DNA from: Pseudomonadales bacterium
Lineage (GTDB): Bacteria > Pseudomonadota > Gammaproteobacteria > Pseudomonadales > Pseudohongiellaceae
Direction of reading: 5' to 3'
Length of the DNA stretch: 58,253 bases
Assembly (NCBI GenBank): GCA_028281635.1
Contig: JANQJM010000021.1
Span: 1-58,253 of the forward strand
The position numbers and the translations under genes were made by a program. Position 1 is the stretch's first letter; every line of letters starts with the position of its first letter. The notes beneath the pieces were generated by a model. The model had not been told where the DNA came from and ran no database searches. It worked only from the letters and a program-made list of their open reading frames with translations. This document shows, in pieces, positions 45,190 through 54,296 of this stretch.

Positions 45190-45733
45190 GACTGCAAACA
45201 GGGAACACAAATAATTCAGTAGCTTAAGAATCGCGCTGTTCAGACTCCTGGCTACTTTAAAAATTTGCCAAGGATTGGTCGATTACAATTGCCCGGTGGT
45301 CATTGTCAGTCAATGACCGGTGGGCTAAAGCTAGGGACCATTTTCAGTTCCAGCGACGATAAACTGGATTTTCTTTTTTATTTTGGCGACAGCCTTGCTC
45401 GAGCAGAGGTGCGGTTTTTTGCCTGAGCACTGATGCGCACACATTGCAATGTTCGGAAATAGGTGAGTCAGAAGTCGCTTACAAAGCTTATGGCACCTGA
45501 ATTCTGAGGCATACCTGCAAACTATCGATATACGCCTTAATACTTAACGCAGATTAAGTTGTTGAGTGTGAGCGCTTTCTTCCTTCCCGTTTAAGACCGT
45601 TAAACCCACAGTTTCTGAATAGAATGTGCGGAGTGTTGACGAATATCAAGTCGTAGCGCTGGGTGTATGGTATTAGAAATCAGGAGTCCTCAAAAATTTT
45701 ATTGAGCGCTGTTCTGTTTGCTTAGAAGAGAAG
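45190..45733. other. intergenic stretch with one strong hairpin
   Basis: About 540 bases without a gene. GGTCATTG/CAATGACC forms an 8-bp stem with a 5-base loop, extended by GCCC/GGGC outside (45290-45325). There is no T-run, so termination is uncertain. Nothing else recognised. Confidence 0.5.
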
Positions 45734-46666
45734 ATGAAAAGTTATCGAAACGATCCGGCGATCAAACGGCTCGAAGATGCTCTTCCGGAGTACCTGGTCC
45801 AGGGCAGTGAGGAGCCTACCGAAGAATGGATGCAGGTCGACGATTTCAACGTTCACGTAGATCATTGGCATGCGGCCAATCCCAGGGCCGTAATGGTCCT
45901 GTTGCACGGCGGCGGTGGGTGCGGGCGTTACCTGGCTCCCTATGCACGCATGGCGGTGCGTGCGGGTGCTGATGCACTAGTGCCAGACCTGCCGGGCTAT
46001 GGCCTCACGGAAGTGCCGAGCAAAACCGCGCTCACATATGATGACTGGCGTACGGCGGCATCGGCGCTGGTGTCCCGGGCCGCAGAGGACGGTTTGCCGG
46101 TGGTCGTTTTTGGCGGCTCCATGGGTGGGCTGTTGGGCTATGATGCGGTGGTGAAAACACGAAAAGCGTCAGCCCTTTTGGCCACCTGCTTTTTGGATGT
46201 AAGCAAACCGGAAGTGCGACAGGTAGCAGCCCGTTGGCCGTGGGTTGGTCGGATCAGTGGTGCGGCACTTTCTATAGCACCGTGGTTAACGGATCGCATC
46301 CTGTTCCCGATGGAATATATCGGGAATGTGGCCGCTATCGCCAATGACCCGAAGGCCACCAAAGCGATCCTCGCCGACCGCCGGACCGGGGGAAATGCTA
46401 TGCCGTTTAGATTTCTGCGGACCTTTCTGGAGTCGAAACCCCTGGCGGCTCCCGCAGACTTTGACGTGTGCCCGGTCATTCTCGTCCATCCTGCGGATGA
46501 TCGATGGACTCATGTTGAATTCTCAAAGCTTTTCTTCGATGAGCTCACCGTGACCAAGAAATGTGTGATGCTGGACAATGCGGGACACTTCCCTATGGAG
46601 CAACCAGGCGTCGACCAGCTGGCAGACGAGTTCAAATACGCTATCGATCAGGTATCCTCATCTTAA
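45734..46666 (+). CDS. alpha/beta-hydrolase
   Basis: Cytoplasmic hydrolase of 310 residues. The oxyanion loop is LLHGGGGCGRY, the nucleophile elbow FGGSMGG (Ser129), the acid is in HPADDRW, and the His is H285 in NAGHFPME. There is no signal peptide. It resembles carboxylic-ester hydrolases and lipase-like enzymes; no substrate motif. ATG 45734; the upstream base run has only AGAAGAGAAG as a weak site. Confidence 0.85.
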   Translation: MKSYRNDPAIKRLEDALPEYLVQGSEEPTEEWMQVDDFNVHVDHWHAANPRAVMVLLHGGGGCGRYLAPYARMAVRAGADALVPDLPGYGLTEVPSKTALTYDDWRTAASALVSRAAEDGLPVVVFGGSMGGLLGYDAVVKTRKASALLATCFLDVSKPEVRQVAARWPWVGRISGAALSIAPWLTDRILFPMEYIGNVAAIANDPKATKAILADRRTGGNAMPFRFLRTFLESKPLAAPADFDVCPVILVHPADDRWTHVEFSKLFFDELTVTKKCVMLDNAGHFPMEQPGVDQLADEFKYAIDQVSSS

Positions 46667-46859
46667 CTGGCCTTGTATAAAGAAACACGGCACCGGGTGG
46701 CTCAAAACATTGTGCCGCCCCCATAGGTCAGCTCACTTGTTTTAGAACATTCTGCGATAGAGTTATGCCTGTTGCCGGGGTCGTGTCCGGAGGCTGGATT
46801 GGCGGGATGAGGCGTTCTCACTAACTACCTGGTTAACAGACTTACTTCTCTTACCTGAT

Positions 46860-46897
46860 GGTTAATGACTTAACCGGCTTACAAAAAACAATATAAT
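46860..46897 (+). promoter_or_regulatory. promoter with overlapping inverted repeat
   Basis: TTAACC (46870-46875), 16 bases, TATAAT (46892-46897). The -35 overlaps the perfect inverted repeat GGTTAA-TGAC-TTAACC (46860-46875). Further GGTTAA copies lie at 46831 and 46911. A DNA-binding regulator could block the -35. Confidence 0.45.
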
Positions 46898-46932
46898 CGA
46901 TCAGAAGTCAGGTTAAACAGACGCCGAAAACA

Positions 46933-48090
46933 ATGCAATTAGACGCAGTTGCCTACCTATTCATATCCCAGCTCCTGATCAGCTTCATGCTGTCGGTGGT
47001 CTTCCTGGTCGCCTGGTTCACTATCGAAAGGAAGCCTTACACTCTGTTGTGGTCCCTGGTGTTTGGCATAGCCGTCATCAATGGATTGATGAATGCACTG
47101 AGGGGGTACTTTCCCGATCCGTTAATCTATTGGACTATCGTCAGTGCCACTTCTCTTGGCATACAAGGCTGCGCAATCGCGGGGTTTCGTCAACGGGCAG
47201 GGCAGTTGGCGATGCCCGGATGGGTGCTTGCTTACTTCATTGCGGTTGAGCTTCTCGTCATCTGGTTCACAATGGTGCAACACCACATGGGTCTCAGAAT
47301 GATGTTCGTGCCAGCCTCTGCCGCTATTGTCATGGGTATGATAGTCAACGTGCTGCTGCGTCACGAGCGAGAAAGAACCGCGACCACAGTGGCGGCATGC
47401 ACAGTCTTTTTCCTCTATGGTCTGAGCCAGCTCACCTCTGCGGTCGTGGTCATGTTTCAGGGTGCTGAAAGTGATCCAGACATACTCGCGCTCTATCAGC
47501 AAATCAACTTCATCGCCCAGCCGGCCTGCTTTGCAGGTATGGGGTTGTTCACTGCTCTAATCCTGGCCGACGATTTGGCCAGACGGATGCGATCATTAGC
47601 GATGATAGATCCCTTATCCAGTCTCACGAATCGTAGAGGATTTGATGAAGATGCAGCGCGGGCTTTGTCGTACTGTCGACGCCAGCAAATACCGCTAACC
47701 GTTGTGATTGCGGACATTGATCACTTCAAGCAGGTCAACGATGAATTTGGTCATAAGACTGGTGATCATGTAATTCAGACATTCAGCAAACTTCTTACGG
47801 ATGCGGTTCGAGAGGAAGATGCTGTTGCAAGAATTGGCGGTGAAGAGTTCATCTTGCTGCTCCAGGGAACTTCAACCGAAGCCGCTATAGGCGTTCTGGA
47901 GCGACTTCGTGCGGTTGTAGAAGAAACTGAGATTCAAAGCGGGAACCAAAAACTAAGCATCACCGCCAGTTTTGGAATAGCTGGTGTTAATTTGGATGCA
48001 GAGTCCATTGAGCCAGCCATGCAGTCTGCAGATGAGGCTCTGTATCGAGCTAAGGAACTGGGTCGCAACCGGGTTGAAGTTGCCAGTTGA
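46933..48090 (+). CDS. membrane diguanylate cyclase
   Basis: Makes cyclic di-GMP. The N-terminal 210 residues hold about six membrane helices, MASE-like but of no subtype I can name. The GGDEF domain (about 220-385) has IDPLSSLTNRRGFDED, ADIDHFKQVND, the inhibitory site REED (293-296) and GGEEF (302-306), spaced by five residues. The final ADEALYRAKELGRNRVE is the usual end of the domain. It should be active and product-inhibited. Single-gene unit. Confidence 0.93.
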   Translation: MQLDAVAYLFISQLLISFMLSVVFLVAWFTIERKPYTLLWSLVFGIAVINGLMNALRGYFPDPLIYWTIVSATSLGIQGCAIAGFRQRAGQLAMPGWVLAYFIAVELLVIWFTMVQHHMGLRMMFVPASAAIVMGMIVNVLLRHERERTATTVAACTVFFLYGLSQLTSAVVVMFQGAESDPDILALYQQINFIAQPACFAGMGLFTALILADDLARRMRSLAMIDPLSSLTNRRGFDEDAARALSYCRRQQIPLTVVIADIDHFKQVNDEFGHKTGDHVIQTFSKLLTDAVREEDAVARIGGEEFILLLQGTSTEAAIGVLERLRAVVEETEIQSGNQKLSITASFGIAGVNLDAESIEPAMQSADEALYRAKELGRNRVEVAS

Positions 48091-48147
48091 CTGTATTGCG
48101 GGATTCCATGATTCCCATCCAGAACGGGGTTTTGCAGATGATTGGTC

Positions 48148-48182
48148 ACAGGGGATACTAATTTACAACTTTTCAACTATCG
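48148..48182. repeat. possible family B half-repeat
   Basis: ACAGGGGATACTAATTTACA then ACTTTTCAAC resembles the left arm of family B with changes; no right arm. Confidence 0.35.
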
Positions 48183-48234
48183 ACGAAGATAAGCCCTAAT
48201 CACTACTTCTAAAACCCCATAAAAAGGACCACTC

Positions 48235-50511
48235 ATGCAGACGCGGAGATTGTTCATGAAAGAAGTTGCTTTAGGCGCCAGCGGTCTGGCGCTTGGTATT
48301 TCTGGTTCTTTCACTAAACCCCTGCAAGCTGCACCGCTGGTAGAGAGCCCGCTCAGCGGAGAAAGCCTCCCGGCCTATCTGCAACGTCTGTATGGAGACA
48401 TCGATCCCACGGTCTATGCTCAATTATTGGGCGCCGCTAATCCTTTCAAGGAAGGCGACGAGATCGTAGGGGTCGCGGCGGCCAACGAAGAATCCCGTCA
48501 ATACGCACGCAGCCTGTTGTCGAATACCACACTTATTGATATCGATCGCTACGCACCGCATCAGGATGCTCAATTTCGTTACCTGGAGTCCGAGCGCCAG
48601 GTATTGCCGGAGGATGCCCCGCAAACCCTGGGTGCGCTGAAAGAGTTCCTGCTTGGTGAATCAGAATCGGCAATCAAACAGCTGATGCCGGCACTTTCCA
48701 GCGACGTGATTGGCAGTGTGGTGAAGCTCATGGATAACGATGAACTCACCGCAATCGGTAGTAAGGTGTTCAATCCTTTACCTGGCAGCAATATTGGCGC
48801 CAGGGGCTATCTCGGTGCACGTGTGCAACCCAATTCACCTACCGATAATCCTGAAGATATCCGCTGGCAGGTGTTCGATGCCTTTGCCTATGGTGTGGGC
48901 GATGTCTTGCTTGGCACTAATCCAGTTTCCAGCACTGTGGAATCTGTCACCCAGATACAGCTGTGTCTGCAGGACATCCTGCAGACCTTCGGCTTGACCG
49001 ATGTAATGCCCCACTGCGTGCTGTCACATATTGATGTGCAGGCAGAAGTGGAGCGGCTGAATCCCGGAAGTACTGAGATGTGGTTTCAGAGCATTGCAGG
49101 CAATACAGGTGCCAACGGTACCTTCGATCTCACGCTAGAGAAGATGCAGGAACATGCTGCTGCGCGTAAAGGCAAATACGGTCTCTATTTTGAAACCGGA
49201 CAGGGAGCGGACTTCACTAATGGCCATGGCTACGGCTTCGATATGGTGCTGCATGAGTCGCGCAAGTACGGATTCGCCAGAGCACTGAGCAAGATTGTTG
49301 GTGAAAACTCCTCGCTGGGAGAAGGTCAGGCCTGGGTTCATCTCAATGACGTTGCGGGTTTCATCGGCCCGGAAGTGTTTCGCAGCAAAGAACAGCTAGT
49401 CCGATGCTGCCTCGAAGACATTGTAATGGGCAAACTCCATGGCTTGTGCCTCGGTCTGGATGTTTGCTCGACGCTACATATGGATGTCTCTCTGGATGAT
49501 CTGGACTGGTGCCTGCAAGAGATAGCACCAGCGAACCCGGCTTATCTTATGGCGCTTCCCACCAAGATAGACCCAATGCTGGGCTATCTGACCACAGGCT
49601 ATCAGGATCACGTACGTCTCAGGGAACAGTTCTCCTATCGTATCAATGATCCTATGCACGAATTCTTTCAGCGGCTTGAAATTATCGATACAGCGGGCAG
49701 ACCTACCGATCACTTTGGCGACCCCAACTGGGTGTACCTGCAGTATCAACGATTGAAGGGCGATAGTCGCTCTGAATCGGTGATACTGGACGATGGACGG
49801 CGGCAAATTCAGGACGTTAGAGCGCGTGGCCTGTTCATAGCCGAAGGGCATGGTGACGAGTTTTTCCAACTCGATGCCGACCTGGCAAATGAAGTACAGC
49901 GCATCTACGAAGATGGCAAGCTCAGCATTTGGGCTGAACTCACAGCTGAGTTCATATCCACCGTACCTGATCGTATTCAGATCAATACTCGTTCGAGTGA
50001 CCGCACAGACTATATTTTGCATCCTGAGTCAGGCGAGCGGCTGGCACTCGTTTCACAGCGGGAGCTAGAATCAATACGACAATCGCGAGACGCGGGCTAC
50101 GATGCCCAGATCGTCATTTCGGACGGACTAAATGCTCACTCCATTATGGATGAGGGACACCTGTTACCTTTCCTGGAAACGCTGAGATTTGAGCTGGCAA
50201 ACACAGGTTTCAACGTCGCTCCAGAAAATCTGTTGATTACATCGGGACGAGTCCGCACAGGCTATCGTATAGGTGAGATTCTGTTTGCCAATGCAGCCAG
50301 TCCCTGTACTATTCTCCACATTATCGGAGAGCGCCCCGGAACCGGCCACCATACTTTTTCTGTTTACATAACCAAAGCTGAAGGTTCAACTTGGGCTGAG
50401 ACAGATCGAGTGGATCACAACATCACCAAAGTCGTCTCTGGAATCGCCAATACTGCGCTGGCTCCCAGGACAGGAGCGGCGTCAACAACTGCTCTGTTGG
50501 GAACACTCTAA
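48235..50511 (+). CDS. eutBC: exported EutB-EutC fusion (ethanolamine ammonia-lyase-like)
   Basis: Ethanolamine ammonia-lyase is an adenosylcobalamin enzyme turning ethanolamine into acetaldehyde and ammonia; its subunits are normally separate and cytoplasmic. Here both are in one 758-residue chain: EutB-like about 58-510, EutC-like about 530-758. By comparison with E. coli EutB, the substrate residues appear as R196 and Q198 (ARVQPN), N229 (GTNP), E320 (YFETGQG) and D409 (GLDVC); R196 to N229 spans 33 residues, as there. EutC's IGERPG is at 697-702. An insertion of about 14 residues lies near 351-366. The N-terminus, RRLFMK then a hydrophobic stretch to LQA, looks like a Tat signal. ATG 48235 has AAGGA; ATG 48256 (Met8) also has GGAG and would give a Sec-like signal. 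Confidence 0.88.
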   Translation: MQTRRLFMKEVALGASGLALGISGSFTKPLQAAPLVESPLSGESLPAYLQRLYGDIDPTVYAQLLGAANPFKEGDEIVGVAAANEESRQYARSLLSNTTLIDIDRYAPHQDAQFRYLESERQVLPEDAPQTLGALKEFLLGESESAIKQLMPALSSDVIGSVVKLMDNDELTAIGSKVFNPLPGSNIGARGYLGARVQPNSPTDNPEDIRWQVFDAFAYGVGDVLLGTNPVSSTVESVTQIQLCLQDILQTFGLTDVMPHCVLSHIDVQAEVERLNPGSTEMWFQSIAGNTGANGTFDLTLEKMQEHAAARKGKYGLYFETGQGADFTNGHGYGFDMVLHESRKYGFARALSKIVGENSSLGEGQAWVHLNDVAGFIGPEVFRSKEQLVRCCLEDIVMGKLHGLCLGLDVCSTLHMDVSLDDLDWCLQEIAPANPAYLMALPTKIDPMLGYLTTGYQDHVRLREQFSYRINDPMHEFFQRLEIIDTAGRPTDHFGDPNWVYLQYQRLKGDSRSESVILDDGRRQIQDVRARGLFIAEGHGDEFFQLDADLANEVQRIYEDGKLSIWAELTAEFISTVPDRIQINTRSSDRTDYILHPESGERLALVSQRELESIRQSRDAGYDAQIVISDGLNAHSIMDEGHLLPFLETLRFELANTGFNVAPENLLITSGRVRTGYRIGEILFANAASPCTILHIIGERPGTGHHTFSVYITKAEGSTWAETDRVDHNITKVVSGIANTALAPRTGAASTTALLGTL

Positions 50512-50865
50512 TTCAAAGTCGGCTATTTTGTGTCTGTGGAATTTTCGTAAACAAGCTATGATGTCTAGTCCTGCTGGGGAATAGTCAAACCAGGAATCAC
50601 TCTCGACCACAATCGCCTCGTCTGGACTTAGCTCTAGCAAAGTCTCTTCGATACTGAACGATTCGATTTCGGATGTGATGTTGGCGATTTCCTCTGGAGT
50701 CAATGCGTCCAGCTGTTCGTCACTCATCAGATCTAATTCGACAGGTGTGGTGCGCGTAGAGTGAGAAATGACGTCTGTTCGCGGTTTAGGATCATAATCA
50801 GAGCGTGGAACTACTGGAGCGGCAATCGGTGCGGTGGTTAATGCTTCCTCCTTGAGCGTTCGCAA
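50482..50865 (-). CDS. hypothetical acidic protein
   Basis: A 127-residue acidic protein with no recognised domain; the middle reads DEQLDALTPEEIANITSEIE, helical and acidic. The predicted TTG start (50865) is weak: the best ribosome-binding site, AAGGAGG, lies inside the frame about 12 bases later and no ATG follows it until residue 47. Its last 30 bases overlap the end of eutBC on the other strand. It could be a small cargo- or leader-type protein, but I cannot assign it. Confidence 0.45.
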   Translation of the reverse strand: MRTLKEEALTTAPIAAPVVPRSDYDPKPRTDVISHSTRTTPVELDLMSDEQLDALTPEEIANITSEIESFSIEETLLELSPDEAIVVESDSWFDYSPAGLDIIACLRKFHRHKIADFELECSQQSSC

Positions 50866-50965
50866 GTCCCGTCAATTTCATTGATAATTCAGTTCACATT
50901 GTCAATTGTTTTTTATTGGTAGATACCTAGATATAAAACAAACGCCCAGACTTGGAGCAACAACA

Positions 50966-52813
50966 ATGAAAGAGAAAAAAATTACTGCTGCAGGCAAAGA
51001 ACGTGTAGTCAATGTCAGACAAGACTCACCCGACTTGAGAGACAGGCCTTATGAACCAGCGCTGATACCCCTGGCTCCAGAATTAGATCATAGGGACCCT
51101 GACTTCGTGCTTGACCAGGGAAGAGAAGGGGCGTGCACTGGATTTGGAGCTGCAGCGGTAATCAACATGCTGTTAGCCAATCAAGGCAGTAACCGCCGGG
51201 TCAGCGCGCGTATGCTGTATGAGATGGCCCAGAAACATGACGAGTGGCCAGGTGAAGACTACGATGGTTCGAGCTGTCGGGGTGCTATCCGTGGTTGGAA
51301 AAATATGGGCGTGTGTAGTGATGAGCTCTGGCCATATGATGCCAATAAGCCTGGTAGTTTCAGCATTGCAAAAGCGAAAGATGCCCGATCCACTATTCTT
51401 GGTGCCTACTATCGGCTTCGTCCCAACCTTAATGATTATCATGCTGCATTAAATGAAACTGGTGCGATCTATGTTTCGGCGGGAGTGCATGACGGTTGGA
51501 ACAATCCACCAAAGGGGCAGGCGGGAGAATTAGCCCAAATTCGTTTTTTTGATAGAAACACCGGCGGTCACGCGTTTGCGATTGTTGGTTATAACGAATT
51601 TGGCTTTATCGTTCAGAACTCCTGGGGCCCTCGCTGGGGATCACAAGGATTCGCATTGTGGGCTTATGAAGACTGGGCTGCCAATGTCTACGATGCATGG
51701 GTCTTCCGACTCGCCGTGTCGACCCCTAACGTTTTCGGACTGACGGCCAAATCAGATGTAACCCAGCTGGCCGAGCTTGGTAAAAAAGCCCCCAAGCGCA
51801 TAGACATCGCAGGCCACTTTGCCCATTTCGATGACGGCTATCTGTTAGATCGCGGGGACTATTGGAGCAATCTGCAAGACATACAACTCACTATTGATAG
51901 AGTCGGATCATTAGCTGCAAGCAGCGAAATAGAACATTTACTCATTTATGCACATGGTGGATTGAATAGCCCGAAGGCGTCTGCTTCTCGAATTCGAGCA
52001 CTGAAAGATGGCTTTTTGCGTAACGGTATCTACCCGTTTCACATAATGTATGACACTGGATTGGCAGAAGAGCTCACCGATGTCATCTTCAGGGCATTTA
52101 CCCGCTCGCAGGGCATCTTCGAGCAATGGAGAGACAGGCTTGAAGACGCCTCGGACAAGATCATAGAGGGCATTGTTAAGGCACCGGGAACTGCCTTATG
52201 GAAAGAAATGAAGTTTGGTGCCTCGAGTCCTTTTGTGAATGCAAACAGCGACGGCGTGCAAGTCATAAATGGGCTGATTACCGCAGTCAACAATACATCA
52301 GTGAAGGTGCATCTTGTTGGGCATTCAACCGGTGCTATTGTGTTGGGGCATATGCTTCAAGGGATCGATCAAGTGAATGCCGCCAGTATTTCTTCCTGCT
52401 CCTTGTTGGCGCCAGCTTGTTCAACGGAATTCTACAAGTCAAAGTATGCACCGCGTATTAAGGGTAACAATGGTATCTCAAGCATAGACCAACTCGATTT
52501 ATATAATCTTAATGAACAGCTGGAATTGGATGACAACGTAGCTAAAGCATATCGAAAGTCACTTCTCTATTTGGTATCCCGTGCGTTCGAACAATCAGAA
52601 AGCCCCAAGCCACTGTTGGGTATGCGAAAGTATTCGAAGAAGATTCGGAAAACTGGTCTGAAACACATCACTTCAAAAGGCACGGGGACAGTTTCAAGTA
52701 GTACTACTCACGGAGGATTTGATAACGACCTTGCCACTATGAACACCGTGCTAAAACGCATTCTCCCTGCAGAGCCTGCTGAACCATTCTTGGAGCATGA
52801 ACTGGATTACTGA
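50966..52813 (+). CDS. papain-like peptidase fused to alpha/beta-hydrolase-like domain
   Basis: A 615-residue protein without a signal peptide. Residues about 20-250 form a C1 papain-like cysteine peptidase: oxyanion Gln51 and nucleophile Cys57 in DQGREGACTGFG, His202 in GGHAFAIVGYN, and Asn218 in VQNSWGPRWG. Residues about 320-560 look like an alpha/beta-hydrolase: YAHGGLNS oxyanion loop and VHLVGHSTGA with Ser454. Both catalytic sets appear intact as far as seen. The two-enzyme plan is unusual; it may be an effector or a self-processing enzyme. The start at 50966 has TTGGAG; the upstream in-frame start at 50906 does not. Confidence 0.8.
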   Translation: MKEKKITAAGKERVVNVRQDSPDLRDRPYEPALIPLAPELDHRDPDFVLDQGREGACTGFGAAAVINMLLANQGSNRRVSARMLYEMAQKHDEWPGEDYDGSSCRGAIRGWKNMGVCSDELWPYDANKPGSFSIAKAKDARSTILGAYYRLRPNLNDYHAALNETGAIYVSAGVHDGWNNPPKGQAGELAQIRFFDRNTGGHAFAIVGYNEFGFIVQNSWGPRWGSQGFALWAYEDWAANVYDAWVFRLAVSTPNVFGLTAKSDVTQLAELGKKAPKRIDIAGHFAHFDDGYLLDRGDYWSNLQDIQLTIDRVGSLAASSEIEHLLIYAHGGLNSPKASASRIRALKDGFLRNGIYPFHIMYDTGLAEELTDVIFRAFTRSQGIFEQWRDRLEDASDKIIEGIVKAPGTALWKEMKFGASSPFVNANSDGVQVINGLITAVNNTSVKVHLVGHSTGAIVLGHMLQGIDQVNAASISSCSLLAPACSTEFYKSKYAPRIKGNNGISSIDQLDLYNLNEQLELDDNVAKAYRKSLLYLVSRAFEQSESPKPLLGMRKYSKKIRKTGLKHITSKGTGTVSSSTTHGGFDNDLATMNTVLKRILPAEPAEPFLEHELDY

Positions 52814-52943
52814 CCTTATGCTGCTGCTAAGCTGGTGAGGAACGGGATTTGGAAATAGCTTTTTCTCCGACCACACTCTTGGTTCCAGCTATGTATCTTG
52901 TTAAGTTGTGAGTGTCTAACATTGCGAAACCCGGAGATCACCA

Positions 52944-53822
52944 GTGCGCAAACGATTCCAATCTGTTCGTCAATCCCGCCGGGATTTTCTTAAGAAAGCC
53001 GCTGTTTCTGCTGCCATTGCTGCCAGCCCAATCGGTGCATTGGCCCAGTTGCGTCGCGTGGATGAAATTGGGATTCAGCTTTATTCTCTACGTCAGGAGA
53101 TGGCTTCGGACTTCGAAGGAACGCTAGAGCGGCTGGCAGAGATTGGTTATACAGAAATGGAATTTGCCGGTTATCACGGCAAGTCGCCGTCTGAAGTGCG
53201 CAGTATTCTGGATGGTTTTGGGCTCACCTCGCCAGCCGCTCATATACCTTACAGTGACATTCGCCAGAATCTGGAACGGGAAATTGATATTGCTGCCACC
53301 ATCGGTCAACAGTACATAGTTGTGCCCTCAATTCCCTCGGATGAGCGCAGCCTGGATGATTATCGACGCCATGCCGAGACTTTAAACCTGGCAGGTGAAA
53401 AAACACGAGAGGCAGGCATTACCCTGGCCTATCACAATCATGATTTTGAGTTTGAGATCCAGGAAGGGGGGCGGATCGGATACGACATTATCACGTCCCA
53501 GACAGAGCCAGAGCTGGTCGTATTCGAGATGGATCTGTATTGGGCCGAAGAAGCTGGTTATGACGCGACTTTTTTCTTTCTCAAGTACCCGGGGCGTTAT
53601 CCATTAATCCATGTGAAGGACCGCGCTTTTTCCGGGGAGATGGTCGATGTGGGTCGGGGGTATATCGACTTTGCCGAGTTGTTCAGTTACGCCAGGAAGG
53701 GTGGATTCAGACATTACATTGTCGAACACGACAATCCCGGTGATAGCTTCAATTCCATGGCCTATAGCTATGACACCGTGAGGAACCTGCGTTTCAAGTC
53801 GTCGTATGAACTGCCGTTCTAA
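52944..53822 (+). CDS. Tat-exported sugar phosphate isomerase/epimerase-like TIM barrel
   Basis: A 292-residue protein of the xylose-isomerase-like TIM barrel superfamily (AP endonuclease 2 fold). The Tat signal is QSRRDFLKKAAVS (about 10-22), ending ALAQ. Barrel strands include GIQLYSLR, YTEMEFAGYHG, ITLAYHNHDFEFE, VVFEMDLYWAEEAG and YPLIHVKDR, and the metal ligands expected are Glu, Asp, His and Glu in those segments. The GTG at 52944 follows CCGGAG. Exported members are common in marine bacteria near sugar degradation genes, but none is here. Substrate unknown. Confidence 0.85.
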   Translation: MRKRFQSVRQSRRDFLKKAAVSAAIAASPIGALAQLRRVDEIGIQLYSLRQEMASDFEGTLERLAEIGYTEMEFAGYHGKSPSEVRSILDGFGLTSPAAHIPYSDIRQNLEREIDIAATIGQQYIVVPSIPSDERSLDDYRRHAETLNLAGEKTREAGITLAYHNHDFEFEIQEGGRIGYDIITSQTEPELVVFEMDLYWAEEAGYDATFFFLKYPGRYPLIHVKDRAFSGEMVDVGRGYIDFAELFSYARKGGFRHYIVEHDNPGDSFNSMAYSYDTVRNLRFKSSYELPF

Positions 53823-53936
53823 AAGCTCCACTATCCAGAACTAAAACTCAGGAAAAACCGAAACGTCAGGGGCAGGCTGCAGAGTCTATAATTTTTATCC
53901 TGACTAGTACCTGAGTAATCAGGGCGAGGTGGATCT

Positions 53937-54209
53937 ATGAAATTTGTTTTTGCACTATCGACTCTAATTCTGTCCGTTGCTTGCACAAGTGCAATACAGC
54001 CAAGATTCGAGCGGATGAGTGAACAAGAGCTCATTGCCTACAATAGTTCTGTATCAGTTCAGGACCAGGTCTACTGCAGAGAAGAAATTCAGGTAGGCAG
54101 CCATATCCGACAGAGAGTGTGTACCAAGGTTCGGGATATGATCAATGGTACGCCAACTACCTTAAACATCGCAGGTTCAAGCTCCAGCGTGCCAAACAAC
54201 GGTCTTTAA
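53937..54209 (+). CDS. small lipoprotein
   Basis: A 90-residue lipoprotein: signal to SVAC (Cys16), then a mature part with MSEQELIAYNS and YCREEI...RQRVC, two Cys likely in a disulphide. Proteins of this kind are frequent and uncharacterised in gammaproteobacteria. No function can be assigned. Confidence 0.7.
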   Translation: MKFVFALSTLILSVACTSAIQPRFERMSEQELIAYNSSVSVQDQVYCREEIQVGSHIRQRVCTKVRDMINGTPTTLNIAGSSSSVPNNGL

Positions 54210-54263
54210 CTATACGACTCTGTTCTGAACCAATTTAATAGACTTGTCAGTTGATAATTCTTA

Positions 54264-54291
54264 TCCTCCGTTAAAAACAAACCCCGGAGGA
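54264..54291 (+). promoter_or_regulatory. hairpin that can cover the ribosome-binding site
   Basis: TCCTCCG (54264-54270) can pair with CGGAGGA (54285-54291), a 7-bp perfect stem around an A-rich 14-base loop. The right arm is the ribosome-binding site of the RidA lipoprotein (ATG 54297). This could be a translational switch or thermometer. Confidence 0.4.
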
Positions 54292-54296
54292 ATATC

